DNA of 15,477 nucleotides from Lojkania enalia (Eukaryota; Ascomycota; Dothideomycetes; Pleosporales): the NCBI GenBank assembly GCA_010094045.1, contig ML986933.1, positions 1 to 15,477 of the forward strand. Direction: 5' to 3'. How positions within the stretch are numbered: the stretch's first letter is position 1; each line of letters starts with the position of its first letter. A program made the translations under genes and the position numbers. This document shows positions 7,719-15,257 of this stretch, piece after piece. Below the pieces are notes generated by a model. It had not been told where the DNA came from, made no database searches, and saw only the letters and a program-made list of their open reading frames with translations.

Positions 7719-8532
7719 TTAATCAGTACATCTATAACTCAACTATAGCCGTACCTAGCCCCTCTTATTCTTAATCTCTCCAATCGCATCCGTAACTCTT
7801 GTCTACTAGTTATCCTCACCATCCGGATACACTCCCTAAAATCTATAACCGGTATACTACTACGCACCGCTCTTCTTATATAAACCTAGCATTATACTAC
7901 TAGCATCTAAAAGAAACCTCCTGTTCCTATTACACGCTTTATCTATCTACTAACTAACTTATATATACTGTTTCTATCTCTCTATACTTAAATGCGCAAA
8001 AAATATAAAATCCTACTAGATACTCTTTTCTATCTAATAACCCCGCAGCTTTACTACTAGATATAACTAAGGTAAAAATATAATATTCTTATCCCGACTA
8101 TATACCGCGCAGTCCTCCTATCTATACTTTTTAATAAAAAGCCTCCCGCTCTCGCACGTTAACTACTAGCGTACTTCCTCCGGGGAAATATAATATATAA
8201 CTAAGAACTTCTCCTGCACCAGCTCTACTTAAAGTTAATATTAAAAACACCTAACTTTCTCTCCAGTACTTATACTCTATATAATTACTAAGAAAAGACA
8301 ACTCTGCATCTATCCCTTTAAAGACAGTTAAGAGAATACTAACCGGCTGCTTCCTTAGCTACCGAGGAAAACTTATATCTATTAAGTCTCTCCAAGCCCG
8401 CGATATATATTATAATACTATTAACTTAGAGAAATTCTGCACCCTCTCCAGAACTATTAAGCCTAACTCTACTAGCAGCTTACTAAAGAGGAAGGGAAGC
8501 CCCTCTATTAGTATTGGTATTAGTATTATTAT
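7719..8532 (-). pseudogene. Unit F: decayed paralogue of the array family
   Basis: Minus-strand gene from a run of ATA codons at 8532 to TAA (7719). Exon 1 holds LPFLFSKLLVELGLIVLERV, then WRDLIDISFPRQLRKQPVSI and LSFLSNYIE. The second part gives ELVQEKFLVIYYISPEEVR, then YLVVKLRGY, RFQGVYPDGE and VTDAIGEIKNKRG, ending YRCTD and a TAA. Blocks and order match D, E, G and J. As in D, a 1-nt offset separates the two halves, consistent with a former intron, but the donor position reads ATAAGT rather than GT, so the splice site is lost. It is among the less stop-riddled copies in exon 1. Confidence 0.66.
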
Positions 8533-8560
8533 AAAACACTAAGATAAAAAGGAAGAGATA

Positions 8561-8617
8561 TTTCCTGGTATAATAGGAAAATTATAAAAAAGACGATAAA
8601 CGTTATATAAAGCGACT
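8561..8617 (-). promoter_or_regulatory. Unit F promoter block with hairpin
   Basis: Arms TTTCCT (8561-8566) and AGGAAA (8575-8580), then ATTATAAAAA and CGTTATATAAAGCGAC. Same arrangement as the other family units, with an 8-base loop instead of 10-13. Confidence 0.6.
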
Positions 8618-8692
8618 TAAAGTAATATAATATATAGTATACGCCTCCCGCATACTATATACTCTATAGATAGCTTCTACTAAGACTCTATA

Positions 8693-8709
8693 GGTTATAC
8701 TATATAGCC
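8693..8709. repeat. Unit F conserved stem-loop
   Basis: Arms GGTTA and TAGCC around TACTATA; one G-T/T-C irregular pair in the middle of the stem. Confidence 0.72.
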
Positions 8710-8905
8710 TATTCCTTCTAGGAGCTCGTTACCCACTCGGATACGTCGGACCTCTGTCCTCCCTAGGGTATCTACCCTGCTTATTCTTTTCCCTCCGGCT
8801 ATCGCTTGCTCCGCTTATATAGTATCTCCGAGAGCCGCCGCTCTCTCTATATTTACTAAGTAATCTATATCCAACGCTATATAGGGTATTCTAGAAAATA
8901 TAGAC

Positions 8906-8966
8906 TGATCTATATACTCTATATTATATACTAAAGGAATTATATTATATGCTAAAAGTAGATTAC
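8906..8966. repeat. Core copy 6
   Basis: Iterons TATATTATATACTAA and TATATTATATGCTAA, 21 bp apart, enclosed by TGATCTA and TAGATTA. A second right-arm motif TAAGTCTAGATTA follows at a 17-bp step. Confidence 0.86.
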
Positions 8967-9053
8967 TACTAAGTCTAGATTATACTACTATACCGCGGCG
9001 CTTATATAATATAAGTCCCTCTTAGCTATATTCCCTATAGCTAATCTCCCTCA

Positions 9054-9190
9054 TATACTCTCCCGAGAATTTCTTTCTAAGGGAATTATACAGTCTCCTA
9101 AGCCTTTTTAAGGGAATTATATAGTCTTCTAAGAATTTTAGGGACTTTATTAACATAGTCTTCCAAGTTAATTTTTAGGAAAATTATTAT
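9054..9190. repeat. Palindromic minisatellite, 3' flank of unit G gene
   Basis: Near copy of the tract at 4391-4545, differing mostly by C/T changes. It contains AAGCCTTTTTAAGGGAATTA and CTAAGAATTTTAGGGAC. Confidence 0.75.
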
Positions 9191-9301
9191 TGTAATACTA
9201 TTCTTTACTTTTAATATATACTTAGTCAATTAGTTAATTAATTAATTAATCTATTAATCTATCTCTTATCTTATCTTACCTATATCCAGTCTTCTACTCT
9301 A

Positions 9302-10124
9302 TTATATAGTATATTTATAAGTTAACCACGGCCGCGTCCGCCTATTAGAACCTTTAACCTCTCCTACTGCATCCGTAACTCCCGTCTACCAGCAATCCTG
9401 ACCTAGGGGATACACCCCCTTAAATCTGCTATAAGTTCTAACCCATCTCTCCTCAGTATATAAATCTAATATTATATTCTTCGCCTCTCTTTAATAATAT
9501 ATATCCTTATTATTATATGCTTTATATATCTACTAACTAACCCGCGGTATTAACTCCCGTACCTATTAATTCTATACATCTACTCTCAGCCGCGTAATAA
9601 ACACAAAATTAACCTACTTATCGCTATAAACTAAACAGTTTTACATCTTTACTACTAGATATAACCGGCGTAATAGGATATAAATACTATTATCCTTATC
9701 CTAATTACTTACTAAATAGTCCTCCCGTCTATACCTTTTAGGGGGGTTCCCGCTCTCCCGAGTAATATACTACCGTATACCCTCTAAGCTCACCTTATAC
9801 GTAACTAATATATACTAGGCTACTAGCTCTACCTATAATTAATACTAGAAATACCAAACAGCCTCTCCGATACGTACCCCGTACGTAATTACTAAGAAAA
9901 GACAGCTTATCCTTTATACCATTAAAGGTAGTTAAAGGAATACTAATAGGCTGCACCCGCAACTATATAGATAAATTATTATCTACTAGACTTCTCTAAG
10001 CTAGAGACTCCGCCTACTTATACACTAATACAGTAAAAGTATCAACCCTCTCTAGAACACCTAACTGCAGCTCCGCCAGTAGCTTATTAAGGGGGAAGCC
10101 CTCCCCTTCTATTAATACTATTAT
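9302..10124 (-). pseudogene. Unit G: decayed paralogue, near-identical to unit D
   Basis: Same length (823 bp) and layout as the unit D gene at a constant offset of 4650 bp, so no net indel separates the two. The start is ATA ATA GTA (10124); the stop is TAA (9302). Exon 1 has LLAELQLGVLERVDTF and LSFLSNYVR; the intron is 9829-9877 with donor GTACGT. Differences from D are mostly transitions, many at former CpA or TpG. Comparing D and G helps show which stops are RIP products: some codons are CAG or CGG in one copy and TAG in the other (for example the codon after AEL, CAG here and TAG in D). Same uncertain F-box-like reading as D. Confidence 0.68.
9829..9877 (-). other. Intron of unit G gene, 49 nt
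   Basis: Donor GTACGT, position and length identical to unit D after the 4650-bp offset. The acceptor reads TAG instead of CAG, as expected from a C to T change at CpA. Confidence 0.68.
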
Positions 10125-10151
10125 AAAATAACAAAGAAAAGATAAGAGATA

Positions 10152-10206
10152 TTTCCTACAAAACAGTAGGAAAAATTATATAGAGACTCTAAAGGTTATA
10201 TAAAGT
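10152..10206 (-). promoter_or_regulatory. Unit G promoter block with hairpin
   Basis: Arms TTTCCT (10152-10157) and AGGAAA (10168-10173), then AAATTATATAGAGACTCTAA and GGTTATATAAAG. TATA-like TATATAACC on the minus strand. Confidence 0.6.
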
Positions 10207-10262
10207 AATAAAAATAATAAAAAACCTATCCTATACCTACTAATCCCCTCTAGGATCTAAAA

Positions 10263-10279
10263 GGCTATACTATATAGCC
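10263..10279. repeat. Unit G conserved stem-loop
   Basis: Arms GGCTA and TAGCC around TACTATA, identical to unit D. Confidence 0.78.
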
Positions 10280-10470
10280 TATTCCTTCCAGGACTTATTA
10301 CCTACTCGATCAACCTCTATCTTAGGTCCCTAGGGTATCCACCCCGCTTTCTTACTTACCTTCAGCACTCGTCCGCTCTCGCTTATATAGCCTTCTATTC
10401 CCCCCAGTTACTGCCGCTTATAAAGTAAGCTATACTCTTCGCTATATAGAGTATACTAGAGAATACAGAC

Positions 10471-10548
10471 TAATCTATATACTCTATATTATATACTAAA
10501 GGAATTATATTATATGCTAAGTCTGGATTACTGCTAAGACTGGATTAC
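10471..10548. repeat. Core copy 7 with doubled right arm
   Basis: Iterons TATATTATATACTAA and TATATTATATGCTAA, 21 bp apart. The right arm is present twice, TAAGTCTGGATTAC and TAAGACTGGATTAC, 17 bp apart. The CTGGATTA form retains the TpG that other copies lost. Confidence 0.87.
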
Positions 10549-10621
10549 TCTCTCTTAACTACCCTCCCGTAGCTAGTCTCTCTCCGCACCGCCGCACCCT
10601 CGCGCTACTTATATAATCTAC

Positions 10622-10860
10622 CTCAGCTTCCTAAGAATTCTTTAAGGAAATTATTATAAACTCCTAAGAACTCTTTTCCTATTAATAGTAATACAGCCTT
10701 TTAAGGCTTTCCTTATCAATAACCTTCCCTTATTAACACACTCTCCTAAAAACTCTTTCCCCCATTATAATATACTCTCCCAAGAATTCCTTTACTACTA
10801 TTTCCCTACTTATCTTCCCGAGAATTTTAGGAAAATTATTACACAGCCTCCTAAACTAAC
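10622..10860. repeat. Long palindromic minisatellite, 3' flank of unit H gene
   Basis: The longest internal tract of this family: about six or seven variants of CTCC(T/C)AAGAATT, separated by ATTATTATAAA, AGTAATACAGCC or TATAATATA. Includes AGCCTTTTAAGGCTTT, a perfect palindrome. Confidence 0.68.
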
Positions 10861-10889
10861 ATATCTTTCTAAAATAATATAACCTATAA

Positions 10890-11658
10890 AGAATACTTTA
10901 TTAATAATACTCTACTATATAATTAATAAAAACAACCTACAGTCTCCTTAAAATATTTATATAATATAAATACTACTCTTCCTCTATACTAACTAATCGC
11001 GACTTAACTATAACTACTAAACCCCTCTAAGAATATAACTACTCTTACTCCTCAAATACTAACCTAGTTAAACAAGACTCCCGTTATTACTACCCTCTAG
11101 AAACAGCACGAGGCTATAATACTACTACTTCTAGCCGACACCCACATACTGCAAATAACCTAGAATTACCCAACTATAACGTCCGCTCCCTCTTAACCAG
11201 ACTAAAATCAACTAAAACCTCTATTAACTATAATATACGACCTCCTCTAAACAACCGTAATAAACCGCTAAAAAAAGCTGTACCAGTAGAAAATACTTTA
11301 ACAAGCTCTTGCTCCGCTTCTACTCTATCTTAACTCTCTTACTAGAGATTATATATTAAATAGAAAAACCGATACTGCTGCGCGAAAAAACCTCTATTCT
11401 TAGAAAGAAATAATATAGTAGACCTCCATCAAACTCCTCTATATAACCGATAATACCGCTGCCCCCGTACTACTATAATAGAAGCCTCTCCCTAATTATA
11501 ATCCTATATTAAAATAAAACGTAAATACTATATATATTAACTAAATTAAATTAACTAAAATCTTTACTTCTAGAATATACTATTCTATATAAATCTACAG
11601 CTCTACCCGCAGTAACTAACTAAAGGGGGAAGCCCTCCCCCTCTATTAACTTTATTAT
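10890..11658 (-). pseudogene. Unit H: diverged or rearranged body with family-type 5' end
   Basis: The promoter block and the first codons (ATA ATA AAG TTA ATA GAG at 11658, reading IIKLIEGEGFPL) match units D and G, so this body began as a family member or acquired its 5' end from one. The rest does not show the family blocks. One minus-strand frame between about 11400 and 10980 reads protein-like when TAA/TAG are taken as Gln/Trp (for example AEQELVKVFSTGTAFFSGLL), but it contains a TGA further upstream, and no product is recognised. It may be a chimera, a very diverged paralogue, or a body with several frameshifts. Confidence 0.42.
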
Positions 11659-11693
11659 AGGATACTAAAAAAATAAAGGGAAAATAAGGAATC

Positions 11694-11753
11694 TTTCCCT
11701 GCTAATACGGCGTAAAAATTATAGAAGGACTCTAAAGGCTATATAGAGCGATA
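11694..11753 (-). promoter_or_regulatory. Unit H promoter block
   Basis: TTTCCCT at 11694-11700, then AAAAATTATAGAAGGACTCT and AAAGGCTATATAGAGCGAT. On the minus strand the TATA-like element is CTATATAGCC. The right hairpin arm is degraded (GTAAAA). Confidence 0.57.
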
Positions 11754-11799
11754 GAAATTAACTATATACTCTATCTTAACTATAACCCATCCAGGTTAT

Positions 11800-11823
11800 A
11801 ATAGGCCGTACTATCCGGCCTAT
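11800..11823. repeat. Unit H conserved stem-loop, least mutated copy
   Basis: Arms ATAGGCCG (11801-11808) and CGGCCTAT (11816-11823), eight perfect pairs around loop TACTATC. The GC-rich stem is fully preserved, which makes this the best guide to the ancestral element. Confidence 0.85.
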
Positions 11824-12010
11824 ATTCTATAATTTACTCCCCGTTTAGGCAAGTCGGACCTCTATTCTCCCCCCGGCATTCGCCCCGCTCTCTTGCTTAT
11901 CTTTAATACTCGTCCGCTCTCGCTTATATAGCCTTCCTCTTCTTCTAGTTACTCCGGTATATCGGGTAAACGCGCCTTTCGCTCTACTGGGCACGTAACT
12001 ATATAGTAAA

Positions 12011-12090
12011 ATACTCTATATACTCTAGATTATATACTAAAGAAATTATAAGGTACTGCCGCGCGTTTAGTATGCTAAGACTAGATTACT
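12011..12090. repeat. Core copy 8, with insertion
   Basis: First iteron TAGATTATATACTAA, spacer AGAAAT in place of AGGAAT, then a GC-rich insert including GTACTGCCGCGCG before a remnant of the second iteron (TAGTATGCTAAG). Right arm ACTAGATTAC present; left arm replaced. The only copy with an interrupted second iteron. Confidence 0.78.
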
Positions 12091-12177
12091 GCTAAGCCCC
12101 CTCCGGCGGCTATCTACCCTATCCTACCCCGCCGCTCGCTCCCCTCGCTTACCTAATACAACTCTCCCTCTCAGCTA

Positions 12178-12265
12178 CAGCCTTCTATACAGCCTCCCAA
12201 GGCTTTTTAAGGGAATTATACAGTCTCCTGAGAATTTTACGATTATTATTATAATACACTCTCCT
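12178..12265. repeat. Palindromic minisatellite, 3' flank of unit I gene
   Basis: Repeats ACAGCCTCCCAAGGCTTTTT, AAGGGAATTATACAGT, CTCCTGAGAATTTTACG. AGCCTCCCAAGGCT is largely self-complementary. It keeps one TpG (CTCCTGAG), rare in this window. Confidence 0.65.
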
Positions 12266-12350
12266 AAGCTATTCCAGCCTTATCGATAATAACACAGTAT
12301 ATCTCTATATATCTCTTATAATCCTCCTACTCTACTCTAATAATATAAAC

Positions 12351-12905
12351 TCAATATAGTACCAACTTAAAATACTATTACTTCTACAACCATTATACGC
12401 ATATAATCTAATAATACTTCTACCTAAATATAAGCCCTTGCTATAAACTCTTCCACTATATCTCTTCCGACCGTGCTAAACTACTACTACTACCTACTCT
12501 TATCCTTTATACTAGCCCTCCGTCCTCTACTCCGCCAAAACCACCTTTATTACGCTACTAGCTCTCTAATAAACACAATAAGCGCTTAACAGTAATAAGT
12601 CTACTATCCTCTATTATACTCCGCACGAATGTAATATTATTATTAATTAGCCGACCCGATCTATTTTAAGAAATATCTTTTAACTTCTATCTACCATCCC
12701 TTACAGATAAAAGAACAGCTATCTATCCTACTAAATCCACCGTATTAACCCACGTAATAGTATAATATATACCACCTCCGTAAAATATTAGCGCAGCTAA
12801 TCCTACTACGCTTCTCTATTAGCTATAGCTACTATAAAAATAACACCGTAATCTATTTAGAAAATTAGTATACCGTATATAACTTTACTAAGAAATAAAA
12901 ACTAT
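12351..12905 (-). pseudogene. Unit I: decayed hypothetical gene, ~184 codons
   Basis: Minus-strand frame from ATA GTT TTT (12905, possible former ATG) to TGA at 12351-12353, a stop that RIP cannot have made from a sense codon by C to T at CpA. Reading TAA/TAG as Gln/Trp, the product has a hydrophobic stretch (VVGLAALIFYGGGIYYTITW) in its first third, then RDGRQKLKDI, TFVRSIIEDSRLITVKRLL and a Gly-rich GGFGGVEDGGL. A second TGA-free frame overlaps it, so the choice rests on protein-like composition and the TGA end. No family recognised; unlike D/E/F/G/J, B and C. The body is shorter than the others, and the difference is filled by the tract to its right. Confidence 0.45.
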
Positions 12906-13260
12906 AACTTACGCGATACAGCCTCTACTATACTAAATTCCCTCTCTATATTACTCTACTATAACCTTCCAAGAATTTTAGATACTTTATTAATAGTAAT
13001 ACCCTCTAGGCCTTTCTAATAAAAACCTACGCGATATATAAAGCCTTATATAGCTTTTTAATAAGCTAATTATATACGTATAATATCTCCTATTCTATAA
13101 CATCCTATTAAAATACCCGCTAGGTAATATAGTCTCCCGAGAATATCTACACACTATCTCTATACGCTATTCTAAGGGGTATACCTAACCCCTAATATAT
13201 ATAAATATCTAAGGAAAAACTAGAACTAAAGCTAGTTAATACCTTCCTTACCAGGAACTG
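12906..13260. other. Unit I upstream filler with extra minisatellite copies
   Basis: No gene seen. It contains two stray copies of the 3'-flank minisatellite type, CCAAGAATTTTAGATACTTT (about 12968-12990) and AGTCTCCCGAGAATAT (about 13130-13147), and a possible palindrome AAGCCTTATATAGCTTTTT (about 13041-13060). The promoter block of the D/E/F/G/J family is absent. Confidence 0.5.
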
Positions 13261-13263
13261 AAG

Positions 13264-13280
13264 GGTTATACTATATAGCC
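13264..13280. repeat. Unit I conserved stem-loop
   Basis: Arms GGTTA and TAGCC around TACTATA, same form as unit F. Confidence 0.72.
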
Positions 13281-13323
13281 TATTATATCCGCGTAACTCC
13301 CTACCCGGTTATATAGCCCTACC

Positions 13324-13360
13324 TATAGGGACCCCCTATAAATATCTAATACTATTAGAT
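13324..13360. repeat. Two adjacent perfect palindromes in extra unit I module
   Basis: First: TATAGGG (13324-13330) and CCCTATA (13334-13340) with loop ACC. Second: ATCTAAT (13344-13350) and ATTAGAT (13354-13360) with loop ACT. They are separated by three bases. Unit C has the second in perfect form and the first in imperfect form (4040-4055). Confidence 0.82.
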
Positions 13361-13559
13361 ACTAAGGTATCCCGTACTACTCCGCATACTCCAGCTATAT
13401 AAAGTACCTCCGAGAGCCGCCGCTCTTTTTATACTTACTTAGCCTTACCTTCCCCCCGGTTACTTTAGCTTATATAGTACTCTATAAAACTACGTTCCTC
13501 CGCTACATAATTAGCAAGCTATATTTATTACTATATAGAGTATACTATCGGCTGTATAC

Positions 13560-13620
13560 TAATCCACATCCTCTATATTGCATACTAAAGGAATTATATT
13601 ATATGCCAAGACTAGATCAC
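13560..13620. repeat. Core copy 9
   Basis: Iterons TATATTGCATACTAA and TATATTATATGCCAA, 21 bp apart. Left arm TAATCCA, right arm TAGATCA. This copy keeps CpA and TpG sites (TAATCCA, TTGCAT, GCCAA) that are TpA in most others, so it shows part of the ancestral sequence. Confidence 0.83.
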
Positions 13621-13735
13621 TCGCAATCCTACTTACCTAACCTACTACTACTCGCTCCCCTCGCTTATATAACACTATCCCTCTTAGCTACATCCTAGTA
13701 GCTTATACACACTCTACATACACCGTCCTAATAAT

Positions 13736-13835
13736 TCTTCTTATCGATAGCAACACAGCCTTTTTAAGGAAATTATACAACCTCCCAAGAACTCTTTTTA
13801 GGGGACCTCCTACAGTCTCCTAAAATAACTTCTAT
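13736..13835. repeat. Palindromic minisatellite, 3' flank of unit J gene
   Basis: About three repeats, including CACAGCCTTTTTAAGGAAAT, CCTCCCAAGAACTC and CAGTCTCCTAAAATAAC. Confidence 0.62.
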
Positions 13836-13941
13836 ACGATTATTATAATAATACTACTCTCTCAACTTTATACACTATTCTATAATCTTAATATAATTCC
13901 ATCTTATATATAATTAATAAACCTATTCTATATCTGTCCTC

Positions 13942-14763
13942 TTATATACTCTATACTCCTAGACAAGCTAACTACAGCCTTCTATTCCCAATCTCTCTAA
14001 CTATATCTATTATTCTAAACTACTAAGGAACTGTGTAACACGAGCTTATACTAATAAATATATCCTCTCGTACCTACTCTCTACTGCTACTACATAAACA
14101 AACACATTTACAATAATTATACTCTATACTCACACAACAGTAAATATAACTCTTAATATCTATCTATCCTATTAAATCTATAATAGTACTTACTCTCTTC
14201 CTTATATACTCCTCCAGTAATATATACTACTACTATAGCCTCTGTACATCTAATATAGCAATAAATACTCCGCACCAACCCTCTATTATCTATAATTTTA
14301 CTACTAGATAACTTCTACAAGGAATACTAATAGTACTATACTAACTGCAAGTATTGTAACTAATATATTTACATCTCTTAGGAAGCTTCCTACTCTCCTA
14401 AGTAAGATACTACTATACGTCCTCCGAAGAAATACTATACATAACTAAGATATAGTTCTCTACTAACTCTAGCTAGAGTTACTACTATACAACCTTATAA
14501 CTTCTCTAGAACTCACCCTGCACATAATCGCTAAGAAAAGATAGCTCTTCTACCGTTCTATTAAACAGAGCTAGTAAGACTCTAACCAGTTACACCCGCA
14601 ACTATAAAGGAAACTTTCTTCCAATCTACGCAGCCCGCTCGCTATCTATATAACTTATACTTGCTAGATTAGCTAGAGTAGCCACCCTTAATACTTTCCA
14701 CCCCAGCTCCGCCAACAGATCCTCCGAGGGAAATCTATTACCCTCTACTAGTAGTATTATTAT
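13942..14763 (-). pseudogene. Unit J: decayed paralogue, longest colinear frame of the family
   Basis: Minus-strand gene from an ATA run at 14763 to TAA/TAG at 13942-13953. Because its intron is 48 nt, the genomic frame stays open across it. Exon 1 has LLAELGWKVLRVATLANL (F-box-like position), LQLRVQLVRVLLALFN and LSFLSDYVQ; exon 2 gives ELVENYILVMYSISSEDVQQ, then YLTQESRKLPKR, RSYLVVKLQ and a C-terminal IDIVREIGNRRLQLACL. The GVYP block of D, E, F and G is weak here (YTVPQ). A Cys-rich stretch (CCVSIEYNYCKCVCLC) in the second half is not seen in the other copies and may be a RIP effect on Arg or Gly codons. About 257 codons after splicing. Confidence 0.68.
14469..14516 (-). other. Intron of unit J gene, 48 nt
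   Basis: Donor GTGAGT, near-consensus; candidate branch region AGTAACTC; acceptor CTAG. Joins G to AG, giving the GAG that begins ELVENY, exactly as in D, E and G. Confidence 0.72.
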
Positions 14764-14790
14764 AGAATATTAATAGAAAAAGAAGGGATA

Positions 14791-14850
14791 TTTCCCTCCT
14801 ATTACAGTTGGGAAAATTATATAGTAATACTAAAGGTTATATAGAGCGAT
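14791..14850 (-). promoter_or_regulatory. Unit J promoter block with intact hairpin
   Basis: Perfect arms TTTCCC (14791-14796) and GGGAAA (14810-14815), 13-base loop, with GGGATATTTCCC as a second overlapping palindrome. Then ATTATATAG and AAAGGTTATATAGAGCGAT; TATA-like element on the minus strand. Confidence 0.62.
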
Positions 14851-14904
14851 AAAAAACAAAAAAAAACCTGTCGCGTTCCTGCTATACCCTTCTAGAATCT
14901 AAAG

Positions 14905-14921
14905 AGCTATACTATATAGCC
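14905..14921. repeat. Unit J conserved stem-loop
   Basis: Arms AGCTA and TAGCC around TACTATA, same form as unit E. Confidence 0.72.
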
Positions 14922-15113
14922 TATATCTCTATAACTCATCGCTACTTAGATACCCTATATCTATAGGTCCCTAGAGTATCTACCCCGCTCTCTCGCTTCC
15001 CTCCGGCGCTTACTTACTCTACTTATACAGCATTCTATGGAATATCCATTCCTCCGCTGTATAATTAGCAAGCTATACTTATTACTATATAAAGTATTCT
15101 ATCTACTATAAAC
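14922..15113. other. Unit J spacer
   Basis: No gene. Carries GATACCCT (14949-14956) and AGAGTATC (14973-14980), a one-mismatch version of the unit E inverted repeat, and the ATTCCTCCGCTGTATAATTA block shared with unit I. Confidence 0.55.
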
Positions 15114-15191
15114 TAATCTATATACTCTATATTATATACTAAAGGAATCATATTATATACTAAGTCTGGATTACTACTAAGTCTGGATTAC
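15114..15191. repeat. Core copy 10 with doubled right arm
   Basis: Iterons TATATTATATACTAA and CATATTATATACTAA, 21 bp apart. Right arm TAAGTCTGGATTAC occurs twice, 17 bp apart. Closest to core 7 in organisation. Confidence 0.87.
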
Positions 15192-15257
15192 TACACCGCT
15201 ACCCTCCCGTAGCTAGTCTCTCTCTGCACCGCCGCTCGCTCCTCTTACTTATATAAC

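Noticed and set aside
9054..9190. CRISPR array
   Set aside because: The repeats are irregular, palindromic, A/T-rich and without unique spacers of constant length, and the DNA looks fungal.
10890..11400. Full-length family gene in unit H
   Set aside because: Only the promoter and the first dozen codons match; none of the later conserved blocks were found in any of the three minus-strand frames.
12351..12960. Alternative long TGA-free minus-strand frame through unit I
   Set aside because: RIP removes TGA from all frames, so absence of TGA is weak evidence. The chosen frame has a more protein-like composition and ends in TGA.
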